Positions 35,644 to 50,408 of a DNA stretch of 64,000 bases are shown piece by piece. Location of the stretch: contig NC_135355.1 of assembly GCF_051622035.1 (NCBI RefSeq), positions 37,801,986 through 37,865,985 of the forward strand, in the 5' to 3' direction. Every line of letters starts with the position of its first letter. Positions within the stretch are counted from its first letter, which is position 1. The stretch comes from Arctopsyche grandis (Eukaryota; Arthropoda; Insecta; Trichoptera; Hydropsychidae). The position numbers and the translations under genes were made by a program. The notes beneath the pieces are model-generated. The model searched no databases. It saw only the letters and a list, made by a program, of their open reading frames with translations, and had not been told where the DNA came from.

Positions 35644-35880
35644 TGTTGCGTGGACGTGAAGAGGGGTTTCCAGGATCGGAGAGAAAGATGCAGCTAGTGT
35701 TGTAGAAGTTGTTTATTGATCTACACACACACAGATTACCTTAACACAATCTGCTTTAGATCGTCGACTTTAGATAGTCTTTAATTAATATTATGTATTA
35801 GATGTATTATGAGCATTTATAAGAATTTTATTGTAAATAGGTTTTTGAGGCCTTTTTCCTATTATGCCGTTACATTAAAA
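35644..35880 (+). mobile_element. LTR fragment joined to a jockey-like LINE 3' end
   Basis: TGTTGCGTGGACGTGAAG starts right after the target duplication of the preceding LTR but is not completed. From about 35735 the sequence matches the inverse of 10780-10905 (CACAATCTGCTTTAGATCG, TTAATTAATATTATGTATTAG, GTAAATAGGTTTTTGAG). Confidence 0.55.
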
Positions 35881-35999
35881 AATAATTTCTCTAGTGCCAT
35901 AATTGAGGAAGGGAGAAGTCTAATACGTTTGTATAGACAAGGCGCTGGGGTCCAGCCCTCTTAAATGGTATACGAGTATTTTATACTGATGAATATAAA

Positions 36000-37030
36000 A
36001 ATAAGGTGCAAGTCATCAGAGCATTCACAATCTACAGCAAATATTCCAGTAATGTTGTTAGTTTTCACTGTATTCAAAATTAATGATTTGAAACCACAAT
36101 TCATTTGCCATTTTCAATGTAAGGACTCTCGTATATTGTCCATTAAGACTTTCAATCCAATCGAATTTTAGATGAAAATTACATTTTAGACGAAAATACA
36201 GCAGAAAATATAAAAGACAAGTCAACAAAACGATATTATTTTTCAATTCATGCTTCTTATAATTTCGCTCCATCCCACCAATCTTTTTAAAACTATCGAT
36301 TCTACTGAGAGAATCCTTTGTAGCAATTTTTCTTTAGGTCTAGCTAAATGCTACCATAATGCTAAATCACTTCCGTCAATCTACTAATCTTTGGGGACCA
36401 TATGACAAGGTCGAACCTTTGATTCGAGTATGTTGGTTGGATTCCAATCTGGTTGTTTAGCCTTTTACTGCAACTTGGATAAGCTTCTCATCCAAGTGTT
36501 TCCTTTCCAACGTATCCTTTTGAGCTCCTCCGTGTCGATGCAGAAGATTTTGATACTAAATTCTAGCATTTAATTGAAAATAAAAAAAAATAGTGAAAAG
36601 TTTTTTTCTTCAAACACAACAAATATTGAATATGAAAATAAATTCTTCAAATGATATATGTATGTAAAAACATTATATTTTTAAATGCATCTACCGTCAC
36701 CGAACATGTCCCAGTTTATGCAAGATCGAATGTGGTTATCCTAAGCGTAATGTGTATAAGTTTTTTTTTACGCGAGATGATATTTAACTTTCTCCCCCTT
36801 TTGCACGGTAAAAATCTCTCGGTATGTTCGCAAAAACGATATGTTATAACGTTGCCTTTCTTAATATAATAATATCACAATCGAGTCTACATACATATGT
36901 TGTCAGGTAAAAGTTAACACGCAAATTAAAACTTCCCCCATTGTAAAGATTCTTCTAAGATGTTTTTACCGTTTAATCGGTTATATTTTAATGTGTCAAC
37001 TTGACAGATGCAACTGGCTTTAAATAATGA
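36000..37030. other. Non-coding stretch, nothing recognised
   Basis: AT-rich with short ORFs only. No element ends were found. Confidence 0.45.
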
Positions 37031-37114
37031 AAAAAATACTATGGGGGCGAAATGAATGAAATAACGGTGTGGTTTAATGCACGCTTTTTAATATCCAGGA
37101 AGGAAGTAAAGTGG

Positions 37115-37180
37115 TAGCCATCAACATGGTCGAATTGGTCCCAAGTCGCAGGATGGCAACCCAAACTCGACCATGTTGGG
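37115..37180. repeat. Short palindrome
   Basis: CAACATGGTCGAATTGG pairs with CCAAACTCGACCATGTTG, separated by about 25 bp. Confidence 0.6.
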
Positions 37181-37249
37181 GAGCCCCTACAATACATATA
37201 TAAATAAGCCAATTTAATAAGATGTGACAAGAGGTATCAAGTATTATAT

Positions 37250-37650
37250 GATTTATTTATTTAGTAGAACATGAACACTCGCCTTTACAGATCGCTTCAA
37301 AGCGACAAGTGCACTTATACAGATACAATACAATCAATATACATAAGCATTTTTATACAGTTCCAATTCATACAAACATCATCAATGACATCCATGGAGA
37401 AATTTTTGAAGCATTTTAATAAACAAATTGGCGAACCTCAAGACGCTGAATAACATGATAGGAAAGGAGATGCCAATTTTTACAGGAACCGTTTTAATGA
37501 AAATCAGAAAAATTGCAAAACTTTAAGAAACGAGCGTCCTGGAGTCACAAACAAAGATCTGGCCAGCAGCGGTACTCTAGTGGGACTCGAACCCGTGACC
37601 ACTCTGATTGAAAGCATACTATGCTAACCACTAGTCCACGCCGCTGGTTA
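37250..37650 (-). mobile_element. SINE, head type 1, with type-D hairpin tail
   Basis: On the minus strand the head (GGCGTGGACTAGTGGTTAGC) and B-box relative (GGGTTCGAGTCCC) lead into the body, and the copy ends at 37276-37311 with CACTTGTC, a GCTTTGAAGCGATCTGTAAA loop and GGCGAGTG. The arms pair with two G-U wobbles. A TAAATAAAT tail follows. Confidence 0.75.
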
Positions 37651-38314
37651 AGGGGGCTGGACAGCAGCGCCTTGTCCATACAAACGTACTATACCTCTCC
37701 CTACCTCAATTATGGTACTAGAGAAATTATTTTTTAATATGGTATGGATATCCACCATTGGGGTGCATCTATCGTTTTATTTTTTTGATAAATTATTTTT
37801 TATAGGAGCTAGGAGCCGCCAAACATCTATAAAATCGCCTCTTTTTTACACCCACGAAAAGAGTCTAGCGTGGTTATTTAACGGTCGATTTTAAAAAAAA
37901 TACGCCGATAGATGCACAGAAAACATTTTTCTTATACCGATGATGAATTTTTTTTAAAAATTGGTCCAGTTTTTGAGGAGAAAATAGTAGAATACGAAAC
38001 CTCGATTTTGTCAATTTAAAACACGTTTTATCTGGTCGAAGCGCAACTGTCGCATTCACGCAATATATACATACACTCAATATATATATCGAAGAAAGGA
38101 ACGGTAACAAAATTAAGGTTACGGGTGTACAGTCCTCTTAATGTAGTTTTCAAGTTAAAACTAGCACAGTTTCAGAACGACATGTGATTGTACGATTGAT
38201 ACACCGTGTGTTACACACTCGATATTATAATGAAAAAACTAACGACTTTTTCATGTAAAAAGCATGAAGTTATGTAAGAGCATTCGTATAATTAAATCAC
38301 TTTAGAATCTTTAG

Positions 38315-38316
<2 letters not shown>

Positions 38317-38387
<71 letters not shown>
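38317..38387. repeat. (TA)n microsatellite
   Basis: About 35 uninterrupted TA units. The apparent ORF of alternating Tyr-Ile over it is not a gene. Confidence 0.95.
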
Positions 38388-38389
<2 letters not shown>

Positions 38390-38974
38390 TATTGAATTAC
38401 TTAACAGACGAATATGGTGCGAGTTAGTTTTTAGTCCACATGCAAACATCGCATTAGACATCGTAATCGTTGTTAAGCGTAACATTATCCGAAACTTATA
38501 ATACGCGGTGCAAAAAAAAAACAAGAAAATGGTTAATGATTTTCGCTACTGATAATCGATAGTCAAATTACAGTCATTTAAATGACTAAACTGGTGGGAC
38601 TGATCTAGCGGAGCTCCAAAGTCCAGTGGCAACTGGTTTATCTGAATCGGCAAATTTGCATGATTCACCGATACATGTTATAATGCTATTTTTATACTGT
38701 CGATGCTATTATTATTGTTCTGTGATAACACTGTTCGACAAATGACGACTTTTTTTTTTGGTTCAGAGACGAGATATGACTTTTCTTATAAATCTATGCC
38801 CAGTGAATACGAATCTGGTAATAAAAAATGTTGATTGGCTCGAGATTCGGAGATATATGTGTTTTTTAAATCACGCGATTTTTCTATATCTTGGTGTTGT
38901 TCAGTCGATGTCTCAAAATCTGTCAATTTCCTGTTCAAAATGAATATTGGAATCTATATTCGGGTATTTTATCT

Positions 38975-39232
38975 TTCATTTGTAGTACTTTTCAGCTTTC
39001 AAATCTCTCTAAGTAGTCGTACAGTTCAAATCAAAAGTCAAAAGTACGTATTTTCACTAGGGATTTTTTCCCACTGTTAATATTATTTTATATTGAGTAT
39101 TTTATATTGAAATATGTTTATTGGAATAGTATTCTGGCCACACTATTATTTTTTTTTCGTTTAAAGGGGTTAATTGGAAGTGTGCTGAATTTTAAATCGG
39201 TAAAATTGCGAGCTAAAAACTCGTTCTAGTAT
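38975..39232. repeat. Inverted partner of the repeat at 25323-25600
   Basis: TTTTCAGCTTTCAAATCTCTCT, GTGGGAAAAAATCCC-type text (inverted) and GCGAGCTAAAAACTCGT match the earlier block in the opposite orientation, with some indels. Confidence 0.7.
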
Positions 39233-39554
39233 TTACTCGTAATTTACACGAATCTGAATTGAATTAATAGGGATAATATATTAAATTGCCTTTATATGAG
39301 ATTTAAATAAAATTCCAAAGAAAAATCATATTTCGACTATTCTTGTGGATTAATAACAAAAATTCGTTTGTTTTATCGAGGTAAGCCAGTTATCAATAGA
39401 ATTTTATTTCAATCTCATGGACTTGTTGGCAAAACGCCGATCAGCGTTGGTCAGCAGTCAAAGGGCTAACATACACAGACATTATGGTCAAATTTGTAAA
39501 TTTGCAGCATTTTATACAATTCAGCGAAACCCGAGATTTTGTGAGAAAATGGGT

Positions 39555-39725
39555 AAGGTCGCCAATTTGTCGGAACCGTTTCAATGAAAATCAGATAAAT
39601 TGGCAAATTCTGACAGGAAACGATCGACCTGGAGTCATAATCCTAGGTCTGGCCGGAAAAAATCAGTGAGATTTGAACCCGTGACCACTTTGTTCAAAAT
39701 GTTATATGCTAACTACTAGTTTATT
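39555..39725 (-). mobile_element. SINE, minus strand, partial
   Basis: Inverse body (GGAACCGTTTCAATGAAAAT, ATTGGCAAATTCTGACAGG) and a worn tRNA-like head. No hairpin tail is attached. Confidence 0.65.
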
Positions 39726-40760
39726 CTGATGGTTTCCAACTGTAGAGCTCAATTAATATTGGGTCTATAGGTATATGTAACTAATTTAGTGGTGCTGGTA
39801 ATCCATTTGAACAAATATGTAATATTTTCTAGTATGTTCATATGTATGTGTGTAGGTTTAAGATGAGGAAGCAAAAATCCAAGAAGAATAATACGCATTT
39901 CAGATGTACATTTGTATTAGCATACAGGGCTCATATAAGATACATTGAATAATTCATATCGAAAATATGATAATAAGGCACAAGATATGTTGCATCAATC
40001 TGCATTCAATTGCATAAGGCATGTTTTAATTTTTGTACTTTCCGTGTCAATGGACAAGTATAATTTTGAATGTCTGTTATTATGTATTAAAAGAGATGTT
40101 ATTTCCCACAACGGAGCGTATCTTTGGATCTGGCACGCACGGGCGTAACGATACAGTGTTCTTGAGATGTCCGATTGCTACTCGGTGTTCCAAGAGTTCA
40201 CTTTCTTCGCTCACCTTTCGCTCTTCTCTCTCTTTTTCTCTCCGTTAGAAGAGCGACGTTACGCAACTGCATCAAGTCCTTCCAGTTCCGCAGTGGTTGG
40301 GTGCTCTTTCGATCACCGTCGGTAATGTAGCTGCATTAGAAACTCATCTGGAGGATGACTCGGACATTTTTGCATGATGTGTTGGTCTGAAGTGCTGCGA
40401 CAATCTACATGCCTGTCTCTCCAAGGCTTAAAACTCGTTCTAATCAATGAATTCCATACAATTTCTGTCATAACTTTGAATTCATCTTAAAAACAAGCCT
40501 AGTAATTTTGATGAAATTACTCCCACTATCTATCACTGACATAAAATCGATTGAAATGAGTCCCGTCTTTGAAAAACTAATCCAAGGGAGTAACAAATTC
40601 AATTCCCTGTGAATTCTGACATCATTACCTAGGCGACTATAATACATATGTATCGAATGATTCATTAGACCAGTCTGTTACTAAGTAAATGTTGAACATT
40701 AATGTATTTAACCAGCAGATTAGACTAGTAGTTAGCATAGATTTCAAGATTTCAAAGCCT

Positions 40761-41065
40761 TTATTGCTGATATTCAGCGTGTCCTGATGACACATAGGTC
40801 TCCACCAGACCTTTCCATATTCCTCTCTCTCCTGCCATCCTTGTCCATAAAGGGCCTGCAGCTTGCTTCATATCATCTGACCATCTTTTCCTCTGTTGGC
40901 CTCTTTTTCTTTTTGCGTTATAGCGTGGGGTCCATTCTGTTATAGTTGTTGACCATTTATCTTTCCTGTCTCTTATCATGTGACCAGTCCATCTCCATTT
41001 CAATGTTTTGGCTTTTATAGCAACATCTTCGACTTCGGTAATTTTTCGGATATCTACTGCTCTTT
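40761..41065 (-). mobile_element. LINE-C reverse-transcriptase C-terminus, distal half
   Basis: The minus strand reads [39 protein letters not shown], then KRGQQRKRWSDDMKQAAGP, a typical LINE C-terminal GH-WTGH region. It stops abruptly upstream at the tail of LINE-A. The missing upstream part is found at 43737-44005 on the other side of LINE-A. Confidence 0.75.
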
Positions 41066-41101
41066 TCTTATTTATTTATTTATTTTTTTATTTAATTTAC
41101 A

Positions 41102-41141
41102 CCAAGAAGGCCCAACAGGTAAACCCAATGCGCCTTCCTGG
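41102..41141 (-). repeat. Type-A 3' hairpin of LINE-A
   Basis: On the minus strand CCAGGAAGGC, loop GCATTGGGTTTACCTGTTGG, GCCTTCTTGG: one arm mismatch allows a G-U pair. Confidence 0.8.
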
Positions 41142-41318
41142 CCAAAGACAATTATATAAACATATATGTACACCATCCATATATACATATGTACACAAAT
41201 ACTTACACGTATACACAAATACACATACATACATACATAAATATAAAAATACACATATATACATATACATACATATACATACATACACACCTACACATAT
41301 ATATTCACATATACAAAA

Positions 41319-43235
<1,917 letters not shown>

Positions 43236-43736
43236 CACATACACATACAATACATACAAACATTATACATGCATATACACATAAACACATAAATACACAT
43301 AAATAAAGATAAATTACTCATAAAAAAAAAAAAGCATACATATATAAATAAAGATAAAACCAACATACATACACATTATGCTAAATAATAAAATTACAAA
43401 ATGAAAACAACATGTGGAAATATGTATGTAGCTAGAAGTCATTTAAAATATGCTGCCTGACAGAACTGTATGATGCAGTAAAAACATCAAGGCTCCCAGA
43501 AAGCAGGTTAAATAGTCGAATGGCTCTTGAAAGGGGTGAGTCATCAAGCACAGTAGTTCTGGCCCGAATAGGTAGGAATAGAGTTCTGGAGCGAGATTCT
43601 CTCAGTTTCTCAGGTACCCTAAGTTTAAGATTACACAGAACTTCAGGAAGATGACATTCACCCCTTAGAATTTTTATAAAAAGCTTACCAAGATGATTGT
43701 TTCTACGTGAAGCTAAGGAGTCAAAGCCCAAGGAGT

Positions 43737-44005
43737 TTATGTTTTATGGTAAACCTTAGCATACTTCTTTCCATGCTCCTCTGGCATATTATAAGTTTTT
43801 GGAAGTATTTGTGTAGTAGCCCAAGTTTGATATCCGTAGGTCATGATTTGAAGTATGCAGGTGTTGAATATTTTTCTTTCGATTGCATTGGCATGTTTTT
43901 TGCCCTTCATTATGTCTTTCAGGTACCAGAATCTTTTCCACGCGTTAGTGATCCTCTTTTCTATTTCTGCTTCCATATGGTCATTGAAAGACACAATCCC
44001 ATTGG
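43737..44005 (-). mobile_element. LINE-C reverse-transcriptase, proximal half
   Basis: The minus strand reads VSFNDHMEAEIEKRITNAWK, AIERKIFNTCILQIMTYGYQ and TWATTQ. After one frameshift near 43790 it continues CQRSMERSMLRF up to the LINE-A junction. It continues in sense with 41065-40761, so the two halves were one element before LINE-A inserted. Confidence 0.7.
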
Positions 44006-44007
44006 TT

Positions 44008-44125
44008 TCTGCTGGCCAGACCTTGGATTTATGACTCCAGGTCAATCGTGTCCCTATCAGAGTTTTCCAATTTATCTGATTTTTATTGAAATGGTTACAA
44101 AAAATTGGCAACCTTACCCATTTTA
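44008..44125 (+). mobile_element. SINE body fragment
   Basis: Contains CTGGCCAGACCTTGGATTTA, TGACTCCAGGTCAATCGTG and TATCAGAGTTTTCCAATTTA but no tRNA head or tail. Confidence 0.6.
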
Positions 44126-44287
44126 TTGCAAATCTTGGGCTTTCAGCAATCTTGAATTACTATGAAGTGTATAAAATGATGCAAATTTACAAATTTAACC
44201 AAAAAATGTGGATCTTAATTGATATGTATTTACTTTGATTAAAATGTTTCTGGCCAAGGACCATGGGGGTTAAAAGTAAATAAATCG

Positions 44288-44520
44288 GCCAGCAGTATAT
44301 CTCAGCGGTAGTGTTAATGCCCAAGCCCTGGGTTGACCTCAATTGAAAATAATTTATTCCGAGTATTTCTGCAGTGCTGCTCGTCAGACATGGATATTTG
44401 TGACTCCGAGTCGATTGTTTCCTATCAGAGTTTGCCAATTTATCCGATTTCATTCTTGAAACAGCTCCGCATCAAATTGATAAAACTATCCTACCTACTA
44501 TTTGAATATGATTTCAAATT
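44288..44520 (+). mobile_element. SINE, head type 2, partial
   Basis: Head with TATATCTCAGCGGTAGTG, body with TTTGTGACTCCGAGTCGATT and TATCAGAGTTTGCCAATTTA. The 3' hairpin is missing. Confidence 0.7.
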
Positions 44521-45317
44521 TATAATCTAAAAATTAAGGGCAACCCGTAATGGCATCATACGAAGAATATAAATTTTAACTAGTATAAGTTAAGATTTAC
44601 GTCATTGGTTCCTTTTATCGAGCGAAGTTTAGTCTTTCAGGTAGAATAATATAATATTCGCAATACACATCAATAGTAAATACTAAAATGCATTTTATTA
44701 ATAGTTCAAGATTGGTACAGTAATGCATAATATTAAATCAGCTTAATGTTGAACTTTGTGGCCAAATAAATTAAAATTGTACAATACACCTATATTTAGT
44801 AGAATAAATAATTACAACAAAAACATGATAAGTATTCAATTAGTAAATATTAAACATTAAAAAAATGCATAATATTCGATAAGTACATTGTAGGAGTGTT
44901 CATTTATAGTACATACATATGTATTATATTTACAACTCAAGATTAATATAATATTGATAGATTTCAGTACAGAGTTTATAAAAAACAGGTTACAACAGTT
45001 TATAAAAGTGAAAAAATGTATCACTAAACATATTTTGCAGCAAAATCAATCATAACATTTCTTTTGAGAAAAAAAAACTATACATTTTATGTAATATTCA
45101 AATACATTTTCTTTGGTAATAAAACGTAATAATATATACGTACATATCACATGTTATATTTTAAATACGGTTTATTTATAAATTTCAGATTTTTTTCAAA
45201 CATATAAGTACTATATCAAATGCGGACTAAATATTGCAGATATTCACCAATAATTATATAATTTAAATAAATAAAAAAATATGTCTTTCTTCGTACAACG
45301 AATTCAAACAATCGATT

Positions 45318-46195
45318 CTATTTATCATGTACGAAATTTTTACGCTGCTCTTGTATTTCTGATAAGAGTTTAGTTAACATCGGATGAGTTATTTTTGATT
45401 CCATGTTATCGAAGATGTCTTGATAAGTAGTTTTTTCTCTTTTTTCATATTCGAAAGCTTGTAAAACGAAATCAAACTTATCCAACTGTTTCACAAACTC
45501 TGCTTCGGGAGACGACTTATTTTCATACTCCTGCAACGACAAATTTTCAATATTACATATGCATATCATCAAAATGTGCTGAGCATTTCAATATTAATCA
45601 ACCAACTACCTTGTATAATCTATACACATTTTCACCCGAGAAACCGATCAACTTGGAAATTTTTTGCATCGCCTCGTCTTCCATACGGTGTTTATCAACT
45701 TCAGAAACTCCACAGAAAGGAGTTATATCTCCGACGATACATTCCGCCAAATCATGCACCAGAGCTGAAATTCGTATATGTAAAATTAAAATAAAATTGG
45801 ATACTTAAGATATGAAAATAGAGGTATTACACTTCAGTATATCTGATTTGTAAATAAAGATAAAATATAATTGTATCAAACCTATTTCTAAGCACCTGAG
45901 TCTATCAAGGCCACTGTCTTCTTTAATCAAAAACGTCATCATTCCCATTCTGTACATGTGACCGGCGATTGTCTCACAATCGTCTATGTTCTTCAGAAGC
46001 CATCCTGTTCTTTTGATATGCTGTAAACACATCGTTACACATAAAATAAGCGGATCAGCAGCGAGCATATATAAATGTATCGATCCATTTGAAATTTATA
46101 GGTTATGTTAATGTAAAGTGAAAGTTATCACGTACCTTTAGCTGGCCGACGAGTTCTAAAAATTCCAGAAGCTTCTTATAATCAAAATCAGCCAT
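45318..46195 (-). CDS. HDDC2: 5'-deoxynucleotidase HDDC2 (HD-domain), complete, four coding exons
   Basis: HDDC2/YfbR-family enzymes are metal-dependent HD phosphohydrolases that remove phosphate from deoxynucleoside 5'-monophosphates. Coding exons, all with GT-AG borders: 46195-46136, 46020-45882, 45764-45610, 45530-45318. They join in frame into 188 residues (20+46+52+70; introns of 115, 117 and 79 bp); human HDDC2 is about 204. Metal-site residues are present: His41 in AGHMYRM, the His70-Asp71 pair in ALVHDLAE, and Asp135 in VKQLDKFD. VGDITPFCGV and LQAFEYEKR are further family signatures. The start is the ATG of MADFDYKKLLEFLE; the stop TAG is at 45318-45320. No signal peptide, so probably cytosolic. 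A foldback transposon lies about 300 bp upstream. Plus-strand ORFs across the exons are shadows. Confidence 0.95.
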
Positions 46196-46492
46196 TGTTT
46201 TAGCTAAAATGTGCGATGACGACTCAATATGTTGATTACTTTTATGTAAACGTCAAACTGACGGAAGTAGCCGTGCGTTTTGCCCGCCTTTCGCTTGCGC
46301 AACGTCAAACGTGTAACGTAACACGCAACTGTTTGACCATGATCAATTAAAAAAAAATTATATTTATATATTTTATTAAGGTTGTGCAGTCATTAAAAAC
46401 TCTGACATTATCCTACAATCTAACTTCTGTTTAAAACAATTAAATGAAAATGATTTTTATCCCTATTTTTATTACTAGATATGTAAAAGTCC

Positions 46493-46896
46493 GGTCTCTG
46501 TCACGGGCGCGAATGTGAAACGCCCGAAAACGCAAATATCGGAAGGCAAATATCGAAAATCGAAAGATCTTAAGTCGAAAGATAATAAAAAAGGGTGCAT
46601 GGTAAACGGTACATACTCACTTAATTTGCGCGAGCAGGGTACAACAGCAACAAGAGGAACAGGCTTTTCCTCCCGTACCAATGTGCGCGCGCAGAATACG
46701 TGAGCAAAAGCCTGTTCCGCTTGTTCCTGTTGTATCCTGCTCGCACAAATTAAGTGAATATGTACGTGAGTACAATGTACCGTTTACCATGCACCCTTTT
46801 TTTACATACCTTCTTTTTTATCTTTCGATTTTTGATCTTTGCCTTCCGATATTTGAGTTTTCGGGCGTTTCACATTCGGGCCCGTGAGGCAGACCC
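46493..46896. mobile_element. Foldback element with 10-bp target duplication (MULE-like)
   Basis: GTAAAAGTCC occurs at 46483-46492 and 46897-46906. Between them is a 404-bp near-palindrome with ~180-bp arms: CGAATGTGAAACGCCCGAAAA, GGGTGCATGGTAAACGGTAC and GCAGGGTACAACAGCAACAA each have a matching inverse in the right half. It has no coding capacity. Very long terminal repeats with a 9-10 bp duplication fit Mutator-like or Foldback elements. Confidence 0.85.
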
Positions 46897-46965
46897 GTAA
46901 AAGTCCTCTTGAATGTTGCCAAGTCGAAACGAAACATTGCACTCTTTCACACTAGCATATGTTTG

Positions 46966-47165
46966 TACCGGTGCGGTGCAAGCGCTCGACAATCACCAGA
47001 CAGACAGGATGGCAGCTTTAAACGCAATTCTCGTCTTCTCGAATGATAGATTGCACATCGGATGACGAGTAACCTTTCGATGTGCAAAGATGCAATTATT
47101 AAAATTGAATTGGATCTTTTTGGCGAGTTTAATAAGGCAAGATTCGGAACTTATCGAATCTATGT
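46966..47165. mobile_element. Second copy of the 8849-9152 MITE, rearranged
   Basis: It starts GCGGTGCAAGCGCTC and contains AATTCTCGTCTTCTCGAATG, GATGACGAGTAACCTTTCGA and GCAAGATTCGGAACTTATCG, all of which also occur in the first copy, partly in inverted order. Confidence 0.65.
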
Positions 47166-47169
47166 ATGT

Positions 47170-48742
47170 ACTATCTATCTATCGACTACTTTCAGGTACA
47201 TGAATGCAGTCATTGGTTTATGTATAATTTCAAGTACATAAATCGATGAGTTAATTTCCAAATATTTCTGACGAATAGACTGGCGCATGTATATACATAT
47301 GTATGTATATAGTGAGCAGACGTAAATCATGAAACTAATAAAATGTATGCATTCAGCATGGTGGTAATTGGATTATTAGTCACATCACGATCGTGCAAAA
47401 GACAATTTTTGTCATAAAAATCGCGAATACGGAATATTTGGCACTCGAGTTCTCGTTAGTATGATAGTTATCGTTAGTATGATGTACTTTTCGGCTGCCT
47501 GATGTTCCGTTATATAGATTTTAGTGACTTTTGGTTGAGCGCTTTGTGACCAATAATCACCGAGCCCAGCATGCCGGATTTGTCAAATATCGGTCTTCTC
47601 CACAATTTGAACAAAAAATAATCAAATACTGCCGTGATAAACATGTGGGCTGAGCATTTCGGCTCATGATGAAACTTCAAAGTCTCCAAGGACTTCAACT
47701 CCGACTCTACAGTCTAGATCCTAATACTTATGTACGAGCTTTTTTTAATTTAAAAGCAGCATTTCATATTAAAAACTCAGTACTTCAACGCCTAATGATT
47801 CTGTACATATGTAAAAGCAGTTATCTATTATTTTTCGGAGAAGCACGGTATAAAACATAAACAAGTTTTGGAAATTTAATTTGTTCCAGGAATTTGTTCT
47901 GTTTCCACTCCCTTCTCCTCGAACCTGCATATATTTAGATATATAAAATTAAGTAGGGATGTTTTGTTAAAGATAATTACTATTATTATTTGGCTTTCTA
48001 TTAATTAAAATTCTATTTAATTTTTATTAATTAAAATTTAAAATTTCACATTCTGTAAAATATGTAGCATACATATGTATATGTATGAACGAACTCACCA
48101 AGTTTTAATTATCTCATACTATTTAATGTATTGTATAGAAATCTAATACAATTTTCAATATAATTTTAATTTAGAAAAGATAGTATGTCTGGGTGCAATT
48201 TAGCCTTTCAATTCTGACGAGTCAACTTATAGTCCGTGAGGTGTACGTGAAGATATTTTGACATGAGAACATCTACCGAAAGTGCAGGAGGAATGCACTT
48301 AATCCCACTCATTTTATTCATCCCTACGGTGTACAGCCGAAGGGTGAAAGTCGAAAATGGAGAAAAAGAGAGGAGTCTGTTTTTACGAGTAGGTATCCCC
48401 GTGTTGTGCCCCTGTCGGCCAAGACGTCATTACATATTTCATTTGGGTTTTATGACGTCCGGGTGCATTACGCGCTCAGACACCAATCTCATCCGGCGAA
48501 TACTTGTATAATCCCGAGATTTCCCTCCTCCCTTCCCGAAAAATGTGGACCCTTTTATTTTCATCGGATCCGCTACGTGAACGGCGTCGATTTTTCCTAC
48601 GGTTCATTTGCTGACGGCGTCGAATGAGTGTCCATTTCGCATTTTGGTAAATGGGAAATGCAAAACAACGGAGATGAAACTCGCAAACGATACAATAAAA
48701 ACGATATTTTCTTGTATGCATGTACGATTACCATAAACAATG
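47170..48742. other. Non-coding stretch, nothing firm recognised
   Basis: The 48260-48640 part is GC-richer, with overlapping ORFs under 85 codons on both strands and no domains. It could be a 5' exon or regulatory DNA, but nothing decides this. Confidence 0.4.
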
Positions 48743-48750
48743 TACATCAT

Positions 48751-50408
48751 CAGTGGCGGACTGGCCATACAAGCGAACATGCCCGATGGCATGTGGGCCC
48801 CACTATCTGTTAGAAAATATGGGCCCTCAGTAAAATTAAATAACTTTTTAATTATTTCACGTGTGTAAAAATTTATAGGATATTGCACTTTGGGACCTAA
48901 AGTTTGGGCATTTCAACAAAACAAATTTTTTACGATATACACAAACAACTAATACCTGCTTTAACAGTCCAAGGATCGGTTAACTTTTTTTATTAGGCTC
49001 GAAATGTAAGTTTCAACATTTGCGTGGGCCCTTTTGCCGGGCCTATTTCCAACCTCAAGATTATGCATACCTATGTAATAACTACCTAATGAAATAAAAA
49101 TGGGAATAAACAAATTTCCGTGAATAATATAAACTGAATTGCTTAAAACAATTTTGATAGGACGATTCATCATCAACCAGCGATTTAAATTTACTTCATA
49201 CTTTCAAAATAACATTTGATTATGCTTCGACGATATAGTAAGATTTAAATACACAATTTTAAACAGTTTCCGAATATAAAATCTATTCCTAATCTAGACA
49301 CATCCATGTATATAGAAATATAGGATAGGGGCCCCCTCCCCAAAATCCCGATTTTCGATTAACATTAATTGAAAATATTATGCATTTTTTTCAGGGACGT
49401 AATTTGGGGGGGAGGCATATGGGGGCACTCGCCCCCCTAAATTAAGGAAAAGTGTGAATATTATGAATTCAATTACTAATGAGATACTATGGATCTACAT
49501 TTATTTCTTATGTATGTTACTTTTGGGTAACTAATAAAATAATCGCTGCTATGTGTTTTGAAAAAAAAAAGATTTTATTATTTCGAAACAAGTATATTTT
49601 GGTTTTTAAGTGGTATGCCTTGGGTAAAATTCTTAGAAATTGTTCATCCTATAGAGCGAATCGTGAGAAAGGTCCCCTTTACTTTATTTTGTCTCAAAAA
49701 CAGATGTGTAACGTTTATTTTTCCGAAAGTTCGTATATTAACGTGATCAGTGATCGATTCTGGTTCAAATTTTCGCATGATCACAAAACTTTATCTATTG
49801 TTATTACGTACATATGTACATAGATAAAGTGAAAAGATATTCGGTAGAAATTAAGATAGTTTTTTAGTGACTCAGTTAGATGGTCGATTTTTGTTGATCA
49901 TGTGTAGATTATTGGAAAAAAATTTTCGCCTGCGGCGCTTTTTTCGCTTTCTACATAATATTTTTTTATAATTATTTTTTTAAAAATAAGCTTATTTTTT
50001 TCATATTTTATAACTCAATAAGGTTTATGCAAAGAATATTTTCCATTTTTATTCCAATATAAAAAAGATTTTTTGAAAAAAAATTCAATTTGACCAATCT
50101 TTGCCTGCCCCCCCAAGAAAAAGCTGAAATGACGTCCCTGAGTGTTTTCTACCGAAAGTAAAAGCCGCTTTTATGCCGCATTCTTTTATGATACATTTTA
50201 TTTACCTAGGACAAGAGTTAGAACGAAATATACAATGTAATTTATGGATCTATTTTGCTTTTGCCATTTTTCTTGTACCTAAATTTGTTTATTCCCATTT
50301 TTGAAAAGAAAATTTTGTTATATGGGGGGGGGGAGACAAATTTGTTTAACCTTGGGGGGCCCCCTTTGACTCCTGGCATGCACTAATTTCAGTCCCAGTC
50401 CGCCACTG
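48751..50408. mobile_element. Non-autonomous hAT element with 8-bp target duplication
   Basis: TACATCAT flanks both ends (48743-48750 and 50409-50416). The terminal inverted repeats are CAGTGGCGGACTGG and CCAGTCCGCCACTG, a classic hAT terminus. The interior (1,658 bp in all) has GGGCCC-rich subterminal blocks, no transposase, and a second element nested at 49392-50140. Confidence 0.9.
49392..50140. mobile_element. Second hAT-like element nested in the first
   Basis: The ends are CAGGGACGTAATTT and AAATGACGTCCCTG (one mismatch as inverted repeats), flanked by ATTTTTTT and AGTGTTTT, a 6-of-8 match. The 749-bp element has no transposase; the 114-codon ORF inside has no domain. Confidence 0.75.
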
